A stretch of DNA of 41,672 nt. Source: Elusimicrobiota bacterium (GTDB lineage: Bacteria > Elusimicrobiota > Elusimicrobia > UBA1565 > UBA9628). Shown here one piece after another: positions 16,779 through 24,537 of this stretch. The notes beneath the pieces were generated by a model that was given only the letters and a program-made list of their open reading frames with translations, was not told the DNA's origin and made no database searches. The DNA is taken from assembly GCA_016207605.1 (NCBI GenBank), contig JACQPJ010000014.1, positions 1 to 41,672 of the forward strand. Reading direction: 5' to 3'. Each line of letters begins with the position of its first letter. Position 1 is the stretch's first letter. A program made the translations under genes and the position numbers.

Positions 16779-17887
16779 TGACCCCTCGCCAACCCATCGA
16801 TAAAAGCCGCGGCGTCGTCTCTCGTCTTGGCGTCAAAAGCATGGTCAATGAGCACGAGAGAAACGCGCGTTCCCTTCGGCAATCGTTCGTTGAAACTGAT
16901 TCGATGGTCGTTTTTCTTGAAGTCTCCATGCCAGACGTTGCCGCCGCTCTCGGCGCGGATGATGGATTCGTTCCCCATGGCAATGGTTAAAACATCCGTG
17001 AGACCGCGCCCTCTATTATATTCGTCCCCCCAGCTGCTGATCCCCGGCTTGAAGGCAATTAAGAACGCCTCGCGATCGCTGAGCGCCGAATGCTTTGGAT
17101 TCTTCTTCAGCGTCGCGTGTATGCCCGGCCCGGCATCGGCGATGCTGATGATGATGCAGTCCTGCTTCGACTGGATAAAGCGGTATCGCTGCGCCAGCAA
17201 GTACGAATCCGCCGCATCGTCGCTTCGGGTCAGGTGCGTCGTGGCGTTGTCCGCCAGCTCCCCATAGATCCAGCCGATATATCCGCCGATGGTCTCCGAG
17301 AAACCCTGCCCCCTCAGCATTTGCACCAAGCCCGCGACCACGGGCGCCTCGTCCTTCTGAAAGCGGACGTTGGTCAGCGGTATCGGATACTGAATATCGG
17401 TGTAGTCGGTCCTAAGCGCGGTCTTGTCCCAAGCGATTTTGTCGCCGCACTTCTTTTCTAATTCGGCAAAAAATCCCAATCCCCGCAGGTGATTGCAGAT
17501 GAAGCCGTCTTCAACGATCATATTCACGACATTGCCGGCATTCACCTTACCTACGATGGAACAAAATAACCCAAGAACTCCATGGGGATCGAATCGGCGG
17601 ATTTTTCTCAAATCGAAGGTGGTCCCATCGGATAAAACGTCCGCGGCAATGGAAGGACTAAAAACGGTTAAATCGACTTTTGCAGCCGATTCAATCTTAG
17701 CCGCGCAAATCGGCTTGCCGGTGCCGGCATCCAAAATAGATTGAATATCCTCGTGCAAAAAGCGCGGCCGCGCTCCAAATGAAAATTCTCGAAGTTTTAA
17801 GGTCTTGCGTATCTTGTCAAAGGTCGGGCGACTGATCTTCAGCAAGGCACAGGCCTCTTTTATCGTCAGGTATTTTCTTGATTTCAT
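16775..17887 (-). CDS. HTH-STAS-GHKL ATPase regulator
   Basis: A 370-residue three-part protein. An N-terminal helix-turn-helix (about 7-30, LTIKEACALLKISRPTFDKI) resembles excisionase/MerR-type DNA-binding domains. A STAS-like region follows (about 70-155, with FDLRKIRRFDPHGVLGLF). The last part (about 190-360) is a GHKL-type ATPase: N box YGELADNATTH, G1 ADAGPGIH, G2 RGRGLTDVL and G3 GTRVSLVL. No His phospho-acceptor domain is present, so it is more like an anti-sigma kinase (RsbW/SpoIIAB style) than a sensor kinase. It is the first gene of the operon with the STAS-like protein and HNH nuclease. Three TTTACA repeats just upstream may be its own binding sites. Confidence 0.78.
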   Translation of the reverse strand: MKSRKYLTIKEACALLKISRPTFDKIRKTLKLREFSFGARPRFLHEDIQSILDAGTGKPICAAKIESAAKVDLTVFSPSIAADVLSDGTTFDLRKIRRFDPHGVLGLFCSIVGKVNAGNVVNMIVEDGFICNHLRGLGFFAELEKKCGDKIAWDKTALRTDYTDIQYPIPLTNVRFQKDEAPVVAGLVQMLRGQGFSETIGGYIGWIYGELADNATTHLTRSDDAADSYLLAQRYRFIQSKQDCIIISIADAGPGIHATLKKNPKHSALSDREAFLIAFKPGISSWGDEYNRGRGLTDVLTIAMGNESIIRAESGGNVWHGDFKKNDHRISFNERLPKGTRVSLVLIDHAFDAKTRDDAAAFIDGLARGQ

Positions 17888-17891
17888 AAAA

Positions 17892-17917
17892 TTTACATTT
17901 CTTTACAACTATTTACA
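17892..17917. repeat. Three TTTACA direct repeats at 10-bp period
   Basis: TTTACA occurs at 17892, 17902 and 17912, exactly one DNA helical turn apart, directly before the start of the HTH-STAS-GHKL gene (17887). Identical spacing on one face of the helix suggests cooperative binding, probably by the HTH protein itself. A further TTTACAAC lies at the other end of the island (15843-15850). Confidence 0.6.
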
Positions 17918-17965
17918 AAATATAGCTCCCAGAACTGCCCTAATTATAGCTTAAAAATCGTAGGA

Positions 17966-17971
17966 TATAGT
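17966..17971 (+). promoter_or_regulatory. -10 element of DEAD-box helicase gene
   Basis: TATAGT lies 25 bases before the ATG. The leader carries a good AAGGAG ribosome site 4 bases before the start. The -35 is unclear. Confidence 0.4.
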
Positions 17972-17996
17972 CGCTTTTCCCGCCTCAAGGAGACCT

Positions 17997-19226
17997 ATGA
18001 GTTTCGACGCGTTTGGGCTGCATCCGCAGATCGTCGCGGGACTTAAGGCGCAGGGGTATCAGACGCCGACTCCGATTCAGAAGGAGGCGATTGCGCACGT
18101 CATGGCGGGCAAGGACGTGCTGGGGCTGGCGCAGACGGGAACGGGGAAGACGGCGGCGTTCGCGCTGCCGATCCTCCAGCGGCTGATGACGGGGCCGCGG
18201 GGAGTGGTGAGGGCGCTGGTGGTCGCGCCGACGCGGGAGCTGGCGGAGCAGATCCGGGTGGTTTTTTCCGAGCTGGGCAAGGGCGCGGGGCTGCGGGCCG
18301 CGTCGGTGTACGGGGGCGTGAGCATGGGGCCGCAGGTGCAGGCGCTGCGGGGGCGCTGCGAGATCGTGGTGGCCTGCCCGGGCCGCCTGCTGGACCACAT
18401 GGGGCAGGGGACGTTCTCGGCCAAGAGCGTCGAGGTGCTGGTGCTGGACGAGGCCGACCAGATGTTCGACATGGGCTTTTTGCCCTCGATCCGGCAGATT
18501 TTGGCGAAGGTGCCGGCGCAGCGGCAGACTTTGCTCTTCTCGGCGACGATGCCGGATCAGCTCCGGGGGCTGGCGCATGAGTGCCTGAAGAACCCGGTCA
18601 CGGTGCAGGTCAAGCACACCGAGGCGCTGACGACGGTCACGCACTCTCTCTATCCGGTCGTGGAGCACTTGAAGACCCCCCTTCTGCTGGAGCTGCTCAA
18701 GCGCATAGACAGCGAGTCGGTGCTGGTGTTCACGCGCACCAAGCACCGCGCCAAACGGATCGCCGACAAGGTGCATGAGGCGGGGCACGCCTCGGCGTCC
18801 TTGCAGGGCAATTTGTCGCAAAACCGGCGCAAGGCGGCGCTCGACGGCTTCCGCTCGGGCAAGGTGCACGTGCTGGTCGCCACCGACATCGCCGCGCGCG
18901 GCCTGGACGTGTCGCAGATTTCGCACGTGATCAACTACGACATCACCGACACGCCGGAGGCCTACGTCCACCGCATCGGCCGCACCGGGCGCGCGGCCAA
19001 GACCGGCGACGCCTACACCTTGGTGACCGGCGCCGACGCGGACATGATCCGCGTCATCGAGCGCAAGCTGGGCAAGAGCATCCCGCGGCATACGCTGGAA
19101 GGCTTCGACTATCGCGCCGCGCCCAAGCCCCACGGCCATTCCCCCAGCCACGGCCCGCAGGGGACGCCCGCCAAGCACGCCAACCCGCACCGGAAGTTCT
19201 GGCGCCAGCGGCGCCGGCCGCGCTGA
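17997..19226 (+). CDS. DEAD-box RNA helicase (RhlE-like), first copy
   Basis: A 409-residue ATP-dependent RNA helicase. Conserved motifs occur in order: Q motif (GYQTPTPIQKEAI), Walker A AQTGTGKTAAF, PTRELAEQ, DEAD in DEADQMFDMGF, SAT in SATMPDQ, ATDIAARGLDV and HRIGRTGRA. A basic C-terminal tail (HRKFWRQRRRPR) should bind RNA. The overall size and motif spacing fit the RhlE group, which acts in ribosome assembly and RNA decay, often in the cold. Another DEAD-box gene is at 38302-39543; they are clearly different in sequence outside the motifs. Confidence 0.95.
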   Translation: MSFDAFGLHPQIVAGLKAQGYQTPTPIQKEAIAHVMAGKDVLGLAQTGTGKTAAFALPILQRLMTGPRGVVRALVVAPTRELAEQIRVVFSELGKGAGLRAASVYGGVSMGPQVQALRGRCEIVVACPGRLLDHMGQGTFSAKSVEVLVLDEADQMFDMGFLPSIRQILAKVPAQRQTLLFSATMPDQLRGLAHECLKNPVTVQVKHTEALTTVTHSLYPVVEHLKTPLLLELLKRIDSESVLVFTRTKHRAKRIADKVHEAGHASASLQGNLSQNRRKAALDGFRSGKVHVLVATDIAARGLDVSQISHVINYDITDTPEAYVHRIGRTGRAAKTGDAYTLVTGADADMIRVIERKLGKSIPRHTLEGFDYRAAPKPHGHSPSHGPQGTPAKHANPHRKFWRQRRRPR

Positions 19227-19239
19227 AACCAGGCTTTGG

Positions 19240-19245
19240 TATGAT
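19240..19245 (+). promoter_or_regulatory. Extended -10 of M3 peptidase gene
   Basis: TGG-TATGAT is an extended -10 element 21 bases before the ATG at 19267. The short leader contains GAGAGGT as a ribosome site. Confidence 0.45.
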
Positions 19246-19266
19246 GGGCGTCGAGAGGTCCCTTCC

Positions 19267-21426
19267 ATGAATATGCTGTCCACCCGCGCGCTGCTCGTCG
19301 CCGCTCTGCTGGGCCTGGCCGCGCCCCCGCCCGCCGGCGCGGCGGCCGCCGCCGCGAAGGCCCGTCCGGCCGCCGCCAACCCCTTACTGAGCGAGAGCTC
19401 CCTGCCCTATCGGATGCCTCCGTTCGACCGGATCAAGGACGAGCACTTCCAGCCCGCGTACGAGCAGGCGATGGCCGAGCACCTCAAGCAGGTCGAGGCG
19501 ATCGCCGCCGACCCGAATCCTCCCACCTTCGAGAACACCCTCGTCGCGCTGGAGCGGTCCGGCCGGATGCTGGCGCGGGTGGACGAGCTGTTGTCCAACC
19601 TCGTCAACGCCGACGCCAATCCGGTCCGCAAAAAGATCGAGCTCGAGAAGGCGCCCAAGCTCGCCGCGCATCGCGACGCGATCCGGCTCAACGCCGCGCT
19701 CTTCGCCCGCATCCAGGCCCTCTACGACCGGCGCGGCCGCCTGGGGCTCGACCCCGAGTCGGCGTGGCTGCTCGAGCGCTACTATCAGGACTTCGTGCGC
19801 GCGGGCGCGCGCCTCTCGGACGCGGACAAGACCAAGCTCAAGGCCATGAACGCGGAATTAGCCTCCCTGGGGGTCGCGTTCAGCCAAAACGCGCTCAACG
19901 AGGTCAACGCGTCGACCGTGATCGTCGCCGACCGCGCCGAGCTGGCGGGTCTCTCGCCTGCGGAGCTCGCCGCCGCCGAATCCGCGGCCAAGGCCGAAAA
20001 GCTGGACGGCAAATTCCTGCTGCGCCTCAACAACACCAGCGGACAGCCGCTGCTCGCCGTGCTGGAAAACCGCGGCCTGCGCGCGCGGATCCTGCGCGCG
20101 TCCCTGGCGCGCGGCAGCCGCGGCGGCCCGTTCGACAACCGCGCGATCGTGCTGCGCGTCGTCCGGCTGCGCGCCGAGCGCGCGGCCCTCCTCGGCTTCT
20201 CCAGCCACGCCGCCTACGTGCTGGACAACGAGACCGCCCGCAGCGTCGGGGCGGTCAACAAGCTCCTCGCGCAGCTGGCCGCCCCCGCCGCGGCCAACGC
20301 CCGGCGCGAGGCCGCGGACATGCAGGCCCTCATCGACCAGGAGCCCGCCCCCTTCCCGCTGGCCGCGTGGGACTGGGCCTATTACGCCGAAAAAGTCCGC
20401 TCGCGGCTCTACGCCTTCGACGCATCCCAACTGCGGCCCTACTTCGAGCTCGACCGCGTCCTGCAAGACGGCGTGTTCTACGCCGCCAACCGTCTTTACG
20501 GCATCACGTTCAAGGAGCGGCACGACCTGCCGACGTATCACCCGGACGTGCGCGTGTTCGAGGTCTTCGACGCCGACGGCTCGCCGCTCGGGCTTTTTCT
20601 CGGCGACTTTTACGCGCGCCCCACGAAAAAAGGCGGCGCCTGGATGAACGAATACATGTCGCAGTCCGCTCTTTTGGGGACCAAGCCCGTCATCGGCAAC
20701 CATCTCAACATTCAGAAGCCGTCCGCCGGCGAGCCGGCCCTTCTGACCGTGGACGAGGTCAAAACCATGTTCCACGAGTTCGGCCACGCGCTGCACGGCC
20801 TATTCTCCAACGTGAGGTATCCGCGCTTCGGCGGCACCAACGTGCCGCACGACTTCGTCGAGTACCCCTCGCAGGTCAACGAGATGTGGCAGAACTGGCC
20901 GGAGGTCCTGGCGCACTACGCCAGGCACCACCGGACCGGAGAACCGATCCCGTCCGCCCTGCTTGAAAAGGTGCTGGCGGCGCAGAAGTTCAACCAGGGG
21001 TTCATCACCACCGAATATCTCGCCGCCGCCGTGCTCGACCAGGCGTGGCACCAGCTCAAGCCCCGCGAGACGCCCGAGGACGCCCTCGCCTTCGAGGCCG
21101 CGGCGCTGCGCGGCGCCGGCCTGGACTTCGCCCCCGTGCCGCCCCGCTACCGCAGCGCCTACTTCCTGCATCCTTTTTCCTGGGAGTATGACGCCGCCTA
21201 CTACGCCTACATCTGGTCGGAGGTCCTCGACGCCGACAGCGTCGAGTGGTTCAAGACGCACGGCGGACTCACGCGCGAAAACGGCGACCGCTTCCGCGCC
21301 GCGCTCCTGTCGCGCGGGGGCAGCGCGGAGCCCATGTCCCTGTTCCGCGCCTTCGCCGGCAGGGACCCCGACATCAAGCCTCTGCTGGCGCGCCGAGGGC
21401 TCGACCAGGCCGCGCCGAAGCCCTAG
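19267..21426 (+). CDS. M3-family oligopeptidase (Dcp/OpdA-like), exported
   Basis: A 719-residue zinc metallopeptidase. The HEFGH motif in TMFHEFGHALHGLF, with the downstream Glu region (VEYPSQVNEMWQNW), is that of the M3A dipeptidyl carboxypeptidase/oligopeptidase A family, which cleaves short peptides. A signal peptide (LLVAALLGLAAPPPAGAAA, about 8-30) indicates export, so it acts in the periplasm like Dcp enzymes of other Gram-negatives. Length fits the family (about 680-720). The TAG stop lies within copy C of the ~60-bp repeat, and a strong bidirectional terminator follows. Confidence 0.95.
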   Translation: MNMLSTRALLVAALLGLAAPPPAGAAAAAAKARPAAANPLLSESSLPYRMPPFDRIKDEHFQPAYEQAMAEHLKQVEAIAADPNPPTFENTLVALERSGRMLARVDELLSNLVNADANPVRKKIELEKAPKLAAHRDAIRLNAALFARIQALYDRRGRLGLDPESAWLLERYYQDFVRAGARLSDADKTKLKAMNAELASLGVAFSQNALNEVNASTVIVADRAELAGLSPAELAAAESAAKAEKLDGKFLLRLNNTSGQPLLAVLENRGLRARILRASLARGSRGGPFDNRAIVLRVVRLRAERAALLGFSSHAAYVLDNETARSVGAVNKLLAQLAAPAAANARREAADMQALIDQEPAPFPLAAWDWAYYAEKVRSRLYAFDASQLRPYFELDRVLQDGVFYAANRLYGITFKERHDLPTYHPDVRVFEVFDADGSPLGLFLGDFYARPTKKGGAWMNEYMSQSALLGTKPVIGNHLNIQKPSAGEPALLTVDEVKTMFHEFGHALHGLFSNVRYPRFGGTNVPHDFVEYPSQVNEMWQNWPEVLAHYARHHRTGEPIPSALLEKVLAAQKFNQGFITTEYLAAAVLDQAWHQLKPRETPEDALAFEAAALRGAGLDFAPVPPRYRSAYFLHPFSWEYDAAYYAYIWSEVLDADSVEWFKTHGGLTRENGDRFRAALLSRGGSAEPMSLFRAFAGRDPDIKPLLARRGLDQAAPKP

Positions 21427-21483
21427 ACGCTGCAAGGCTTTCCTCCGATGCGTCTGTGCCGCGTCCTTCAGATCGCGGCCTAA
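21423..21483 (+). repeat. Copy C of ~60-bp two-hairpin repeat
   Basis: Begins CTAGACGC, where the TAG is the M3 peptidase stop codon. The first stem is AGACGC/GCGTCT, with a loop holding TTTCCTC. The second stem is GCCGCG/CGCGGC, and the element ends CCTAA. Compared with copies A and B, the first stem has a paired T-A to C-G change, which keeps the pairing. The element sits directly before the terminator. Confidence 0.7.
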
Positions 21484-21491
21484 AAAGAGTC

Positions 21492-21524
21492 GCCCCCCTC
21501 GCCGCAGGCGGCGAGGGGGGCTTT
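21492..21524. terminator. Bidirectional terminator between M3 peptidase and csp
   Basis: A perfect 12-bp stem (GCCCCCCTCGCC / GGCGAGGGGGGC) has a 6-base loop. It is followed by TTTCTC on the plus strand and, after GACTC, by TTTTTA on the minus strand. It separates two convergent genes. Confidence 0.88.
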
Positions 21525-21547
21525 CTCAGGCGTCGTTCGTCAGCGGA

Positions 21548-21751
21548 TTAGAGCTTGCGAACGTTCGCGGCGCGCGGTCCCTTGTCGGACTGCTGCACGT
21601 CGAACTCAACGGCCTGATTTTCGGCCAAAGTCTTGAACCCATCGCCCATGATGGACGAGTGGTGGACAAAAAGATCCTTGGAACCGTCATCCGGCGTGAT
21701 GAAGCCGAAGCCCTTCTGGTCGTTGAACCACTTCACTTTTCCCGTAGCCAT
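21548..21751 (-). CDS. Cold shock protein (CspA family), second copy
   Basis: A 67-residue cold-shock domain RNA chaperone. RNP1 KGFGFITP and RNP2 LFVHHSSI are intact, and it begins [11 protein letters not shown]. It differs from the 11389 copy at scattered positions throughout, so the duplication is not recent. The leader is about 75 bases with AGAGGA as ribosome site, typical of cold shock genes and unlike the leaderless genes nearby. Confidence 0.97.
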   Translation of the reverse strand: MATGKVKWFNDQKGFGFITPDDGSKDLFVHHSSIMGDGFKTLAENQAVEFDVQQSDKGPRAANVRKL

Positions 21752-21831
21752 GTCGTTGTATGTCCTCTTTCTGTGTGCGTCTTGCTCACGTACGTCTATG
21801 TGGCGCGGGAAAGCTGCTTCCCGTCCCGTAT

Positions 21832-21837
21832 AGTATA
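21832..21837 (-). promoter_or_regulatory. -10 element of second csp gene
   Basis: TATACT on the minus strand, inside a GTATACTATAC near-repeat. It lies about 80 bases upstream of the csp start and next to the stop codon of the esterase gene. A T-rich stretch lies where a -35 or UP element would be. Confidence 0.45.
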
Positions 21838-21839
21838 CC

Positions 21840-22679
21840 TTAAAGAGACATGAAAAAATCGGCGGCCGCGGCGCCGTCCACGGCGCAGTGGCCCCCGGGA
21901 CGGACTTGAAAAGACACGGGCTTGCCGGCGTCCGCGAGGGCGGAGGCCAGCGCGGCCGCGCCGGGAAAGAAGCCGAACTCGTCGGAGGCGTTGGCCTCGA
22001 TCAGGACGCTGGGGGCGGGGCCGGGGCGGCGGGCGAGGGCCAGGGGATTTTCGGAGCGCCAGACATCCGGGCCGCCGAGGCGTATCTTGAACAGGGTGAG
22101 CCCGTCCCGGCGCTTGCGGGAGAGGCCCTTGGTCGGGGCCGCGAAGGGATCGACGTCGAGAAGGGCGGGGCAGGAGAGGACGGCGGCCGACCACCGGTCG
22201 GGCGCGGCGAACGCCAGCTCGGCGGCGTTGTAGCCGCCCATGGACAGGCCCCAGAGGTAGCGGCGCTTGGCCGGGACGTCCTGAAGGCGGGCGAGGAGGG
22301 CGTCGAGCTCCCCGCGGAGGACGACCTGCCTCTGCCCGGGCGCGTCGGAGATCAGCCAGTGGCTGCCGTAGGAAAGGCTGAGGACGCGGGGCGGTTTGCG
22401 GCCGGCCTTCCGATAGCGCTTGTAGAATCCGTTGAGAAGGCCGACGCGGACCAGGCTGCGCTCGTCCCCGGTGGCATAATGGAGGAAGAAGACGACGGCC
22501 TCGGGGTCCTCGTCGGCGCCCTTGGGCCTCCAGCGGCAGACGGAGGCGGACCCGTCGCGAAAGCACTCCGACTCGGCGGACGCGCCGGTCAGGCGCTGCC
22601 AGACAAAGCCGGTGCCGCGCCGCACGGCGCAGCCCTGAAGCGCCGGGAGCAGGAGGAACAGGAAGAGCCGCGCGCGCAT
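21840..22679 (-). CDS. Lipoprotein alpha/beta-hydrolase (esterase-like)
   Basis: A 279-residue predicted lipoprotein with lipobox ALQGC (Cys16). The alpha/beta hydrolase fold shows the nucleophile elbow GLSMGGYNA, an acidic residue in NASDEFGF and the catalytic histidine in GGHCAVDG. This order fits the esterase D/PHB-depolymerase-like group, so an ester is the likely substrate, acting in the envelope. The track start at 22712 is rejected. The ATG at 22679 begins the signal peptide, and a TACACT box lies only 5 bases before it. It is divergent from the adenosine-deaminase-family gene. Confidence 0.82.
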   Translation of the reverse strand: MRARLFLFLLLPALQGCAVRRGTGFVWQRLTGASAESECFRDGSASVCRWRPKGADEDPEAVVFFLHYATGDERSLVRVGLLNGFYKRYRKAGRKPPRVLSLSYGSHWLISDAPGQRQVVLRGELDALLARLQDVPAKRRYLWGLSMGGYNAAELAFAAPDRWSAAVLSCPALLDVDPFAAPTKGLSRKRRDGLTLFKIRLGGPDVWRSENPLALARRPGPAPSVLIEANASDEFGFFPGAAALASALADAGKPVSFQVRPGGHCAVDGAAAADFFMSL

Positions 22680-22684
22680 GGGAC

Positions 22685-22714
22685 AGTGTAACGAAAGAGG
22701 AGCCGCGGGCACAA
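22685..22714 (-). promoter_or_regulatory. Promoter giving leaderless esterase mRNA
   Basis: TTGTGC (22714-22709) and TACACT (22690-22685) are 18 bases apart on the minus strand. The ATG follows 5 bases after the -10, so the transcript would start at the start codon itself. Confidence 0.5.
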
Positions 22715-22792
22715 AGCGTCGCGGCCGGCGCGGCCGTCCGCGCGCTCAAGACGCGCTTGATGAGCCTCGTCGAGCTTATGTAAAAGACTGGG

Positions 22793-24010
22793 GTGAGGGA
22801 GCGCATCCCATCCGAGTTCATCCGGGCCATCCCCAAGTCGGACCTGCACCTGCACCTCGACGGGTCGCTGCGGCTCAAGACGCTCATCGAGCTGGCGCGC
22901 AAAGCGAGGGTCAAGCTTCCTTCCTACACGGAGTCGGGTCTGCGGCGGCTGGTGTTCAAGGACGCCTACAAGGACCTGCCCGACTACCTGCACGGGTTCA
23001 TGTACACCTGCGCGGTGCTCCGGGACCGGGACAACCTCCTGCGCGTCGCGCGGGAGCTCGTCGAGGACAACGCCGCCGAGGGGGTGCGCTACATCGAGGT
23101 GCGCTTCGCGCCCCAGCTCAACGTGACGGCGGAGATGGGGGTCGGCGACGTGGTGCGGGCGGTCGCCGCGGGGCTGGCCGCCGGGGCCAAAGCCCACAAC
23201 GCCTCCAAGACGGTCCAAGCCGGCGCGGACGTGCCCTTCCACTTCGGCATCATCCTCTGCGCCATGCGCCGCTTCAAGAGCGGCATGTCCCCCTACTATG
23301 CGGACATGCTCAAGCTCATGGCGCACGCGCCCCTCGACGAGGCCTACGCCGCGGCGTCGCTGGAGCTGGCGCGCGCGGGCGTGGAGCTGGCGCGGGAGGG
23401 CCTGCCGGTCGTCGGCTTCGACCTGGCCGGCGAGGAGGCGGGCTACCCTCCCGCCGACCACCGGGCCGCGTACCAATACGCGCACGACCACTTCCTGCGC
23501 AAGACCGCGCACGCGGGGGAGGCTTACGGCCCGGAGTCCATCTGGCAGGCCATCACGAAATGCCACGCCAACCGCGTCGGCCATGGCACCTTCCTCTTCG
23601 CCCACCGCATGATCAAGGACCCGCGCATCAAGGACCGCCGCCGCTACGTCGAGGACCTGGTCAACTACCTCGCCGGCCAGCGCATCGGCATCGAGGTCTG
23701 CGTCACCAGCAACCTGCAGACCATCCCCTCGCTGGGCGCCATCGAGCGCCATCCGATCCGGAAGATGATCGACTACGGCTTGTCGGTGTCGCTGTGCACG
23801 GACAACCGGCTGGTGTCCAACACCACGGTCTCGCGCGAGCTCGCCCTCGTCGCCGAGCATGCCCGGCTCACGCGCGAGGAGCTGCGGCGCGTGGTCGTGG
23901 CGGGCTTCAAGGGCAGCTTCTTTCCGGGCTCCTTCAGCGAGAAGCGCCGCTTCGTGCGCGCGGTCTCGGCGCGCTACGACGCCCTGGAGGCCCGCGCATT
24001 CCCCGCATGA
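22793..24010 (+). CDS. Adenosine deaminase-family protein
   Basis: A 405-residue metal-dependent deaminase of the adenosine/adenine deaminase family. Zinc-site motifs are present: HLHLDGS at residues 19-25, AGEEAGYP, CHANRVGHGTFLF and SLCTDNRLVSN with the metal-binding Asp. At 405 residues it is about 60 longer than common bacterial adenosine deaminases; much of the excess is in the stretch around PFHFGIILCAMRRFKSG. Substrate (adenosine, adenine or a modified nucleoside) is not certain. GTG start. It heads a tightly overlapping run into cytochrome c maturation genes. Confidence 0.88.
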   Translation: MRERIPSEFIRAIPKSDLHLHLDGSLRLKTLIELARKARVKLPSYTESGLRRLVFKDAYKDLPDYLHGFMYTCAVLRDRDNLLRVARELVEDNAAEGVRYIEVRFAPQLNVTAEMGVGDVVRAVAAGLAAGAKAHNASKTVQAGADVPFHFGIILCAMRRFKSGMSPYYADMLKLMAHAPLDEAYAAASLELARAGVELAREGLPVVGFDLAGEEAGYPPADHRAAYQYAHDHFLRKTAHAGEAYGPESIWQAITKCHANRVGHGTFLFAHRMIKDPRIKDRRRYVEDLVNYLAGQRIGIEVCVTSNLQTIPSLGAIERHPIRKMIDYGLSVSLCTDNRLVSNTTVSRELALVAEHARLTREELRRVVVAGFKGSFFPGSFSEKRRFVRAVSARYDALEARAFPA

Positions 24011-24537
24011 CGCCCGCTTGGGCGCTGGGGCTCCTGGCCGTCCTGGCCGCCTGCCGCCAAGACGAGATCGCGACGCATCGGGAGCCAAAGGAGGTCCCGC
24101 CTGCCTCGGCGGAGGCCGCGACCAGGCCCGCGGGCCCGCGCTGGCGCGTCCCCCGCGGCTGGAAGGAGCTGCCGGGGACCGGGATGCGGGCCGCCACTCT
24201 TCTGCCGCCGCCCGCGGCCGGCAAGGCCGAGGTCTCGGTGATCGCGCTCCCGGGCGACGTGGGCGGGGAGCTGGCCAACGTCAACCGTTGGCGCGGCCAG
24301 CTCGGTCTGCCGCCCCTGGCGGAACCGGAGCTGGCCGGAGCGCGGTCGCGGGCGGGAGCGGCCCGCGTGTACGACTTCACCGGGCCGGGCGCGGCGCCCC
24401 AGCGCCTGATCGCCGGAGTGGTCGAGGAGCGCGGCACGATCTGGTTTTTCAAGCTCGCGGGCGAGGCCGGAGCCGCGGCCGCGGCGCGGCCCGCCTTCCG
24501 GGAGATGCTCCGAGGCCTGAGGCTGGATGCGCGATAA
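24007..24537 (+). CDS. Lipoprotein preceding resB
   Basis: A 176-residue predicted lipoprotein with lipobox LAAC (Cys16). The mature domain contains WRVPRGWKELPGTGMRAATL, VSVIALPGDVGGELANVNRWR and TIWFFKLAG, a pattern often seen in small proteins beside cytochrome c assembly genes. I do not know its function. The ATG overlaps the stop codon of the deaminase gene (ATGA), and its own 3' end overlaps resB by 11 bases, so it belongs to this operon. The ORF track hides it in a longer frame starting at 22678. Confidence 0.75.
   Translation: MTPAWALGLLAVLAACRQDEIATHREPKEVPPASAEAATRPAGPRWRVPRGWKELPGTGMRAATLLPPPAAGKAEVSVIALPGDVGGELANVNRWRGQLGLPPLAEPELAGARSRAGAARVYDFTGPGAAPQRLIAGVVEERGTIWFFKLAGEAGAAAAARPAFREMLRGLRLDAR

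Noticed and set aside
15749-17920. tRNA attachment site flanking the GHKL-HNH island
   Set aside because: TTTTGTAAA is shared between the tRNA anticodon arm and the iteron region, but the match is 9 bases of A/T-rich sequence and the flanks do not align. There is no integrase, and the island lies on the 5' side of the tRNA rather than its 3' end.
11389-21751. Two cold shock genes as a recent duplication
   Set aside because: The proteins differ at scattered residues and the flanks differ completely, so this is an ordinary older paralogue pair.
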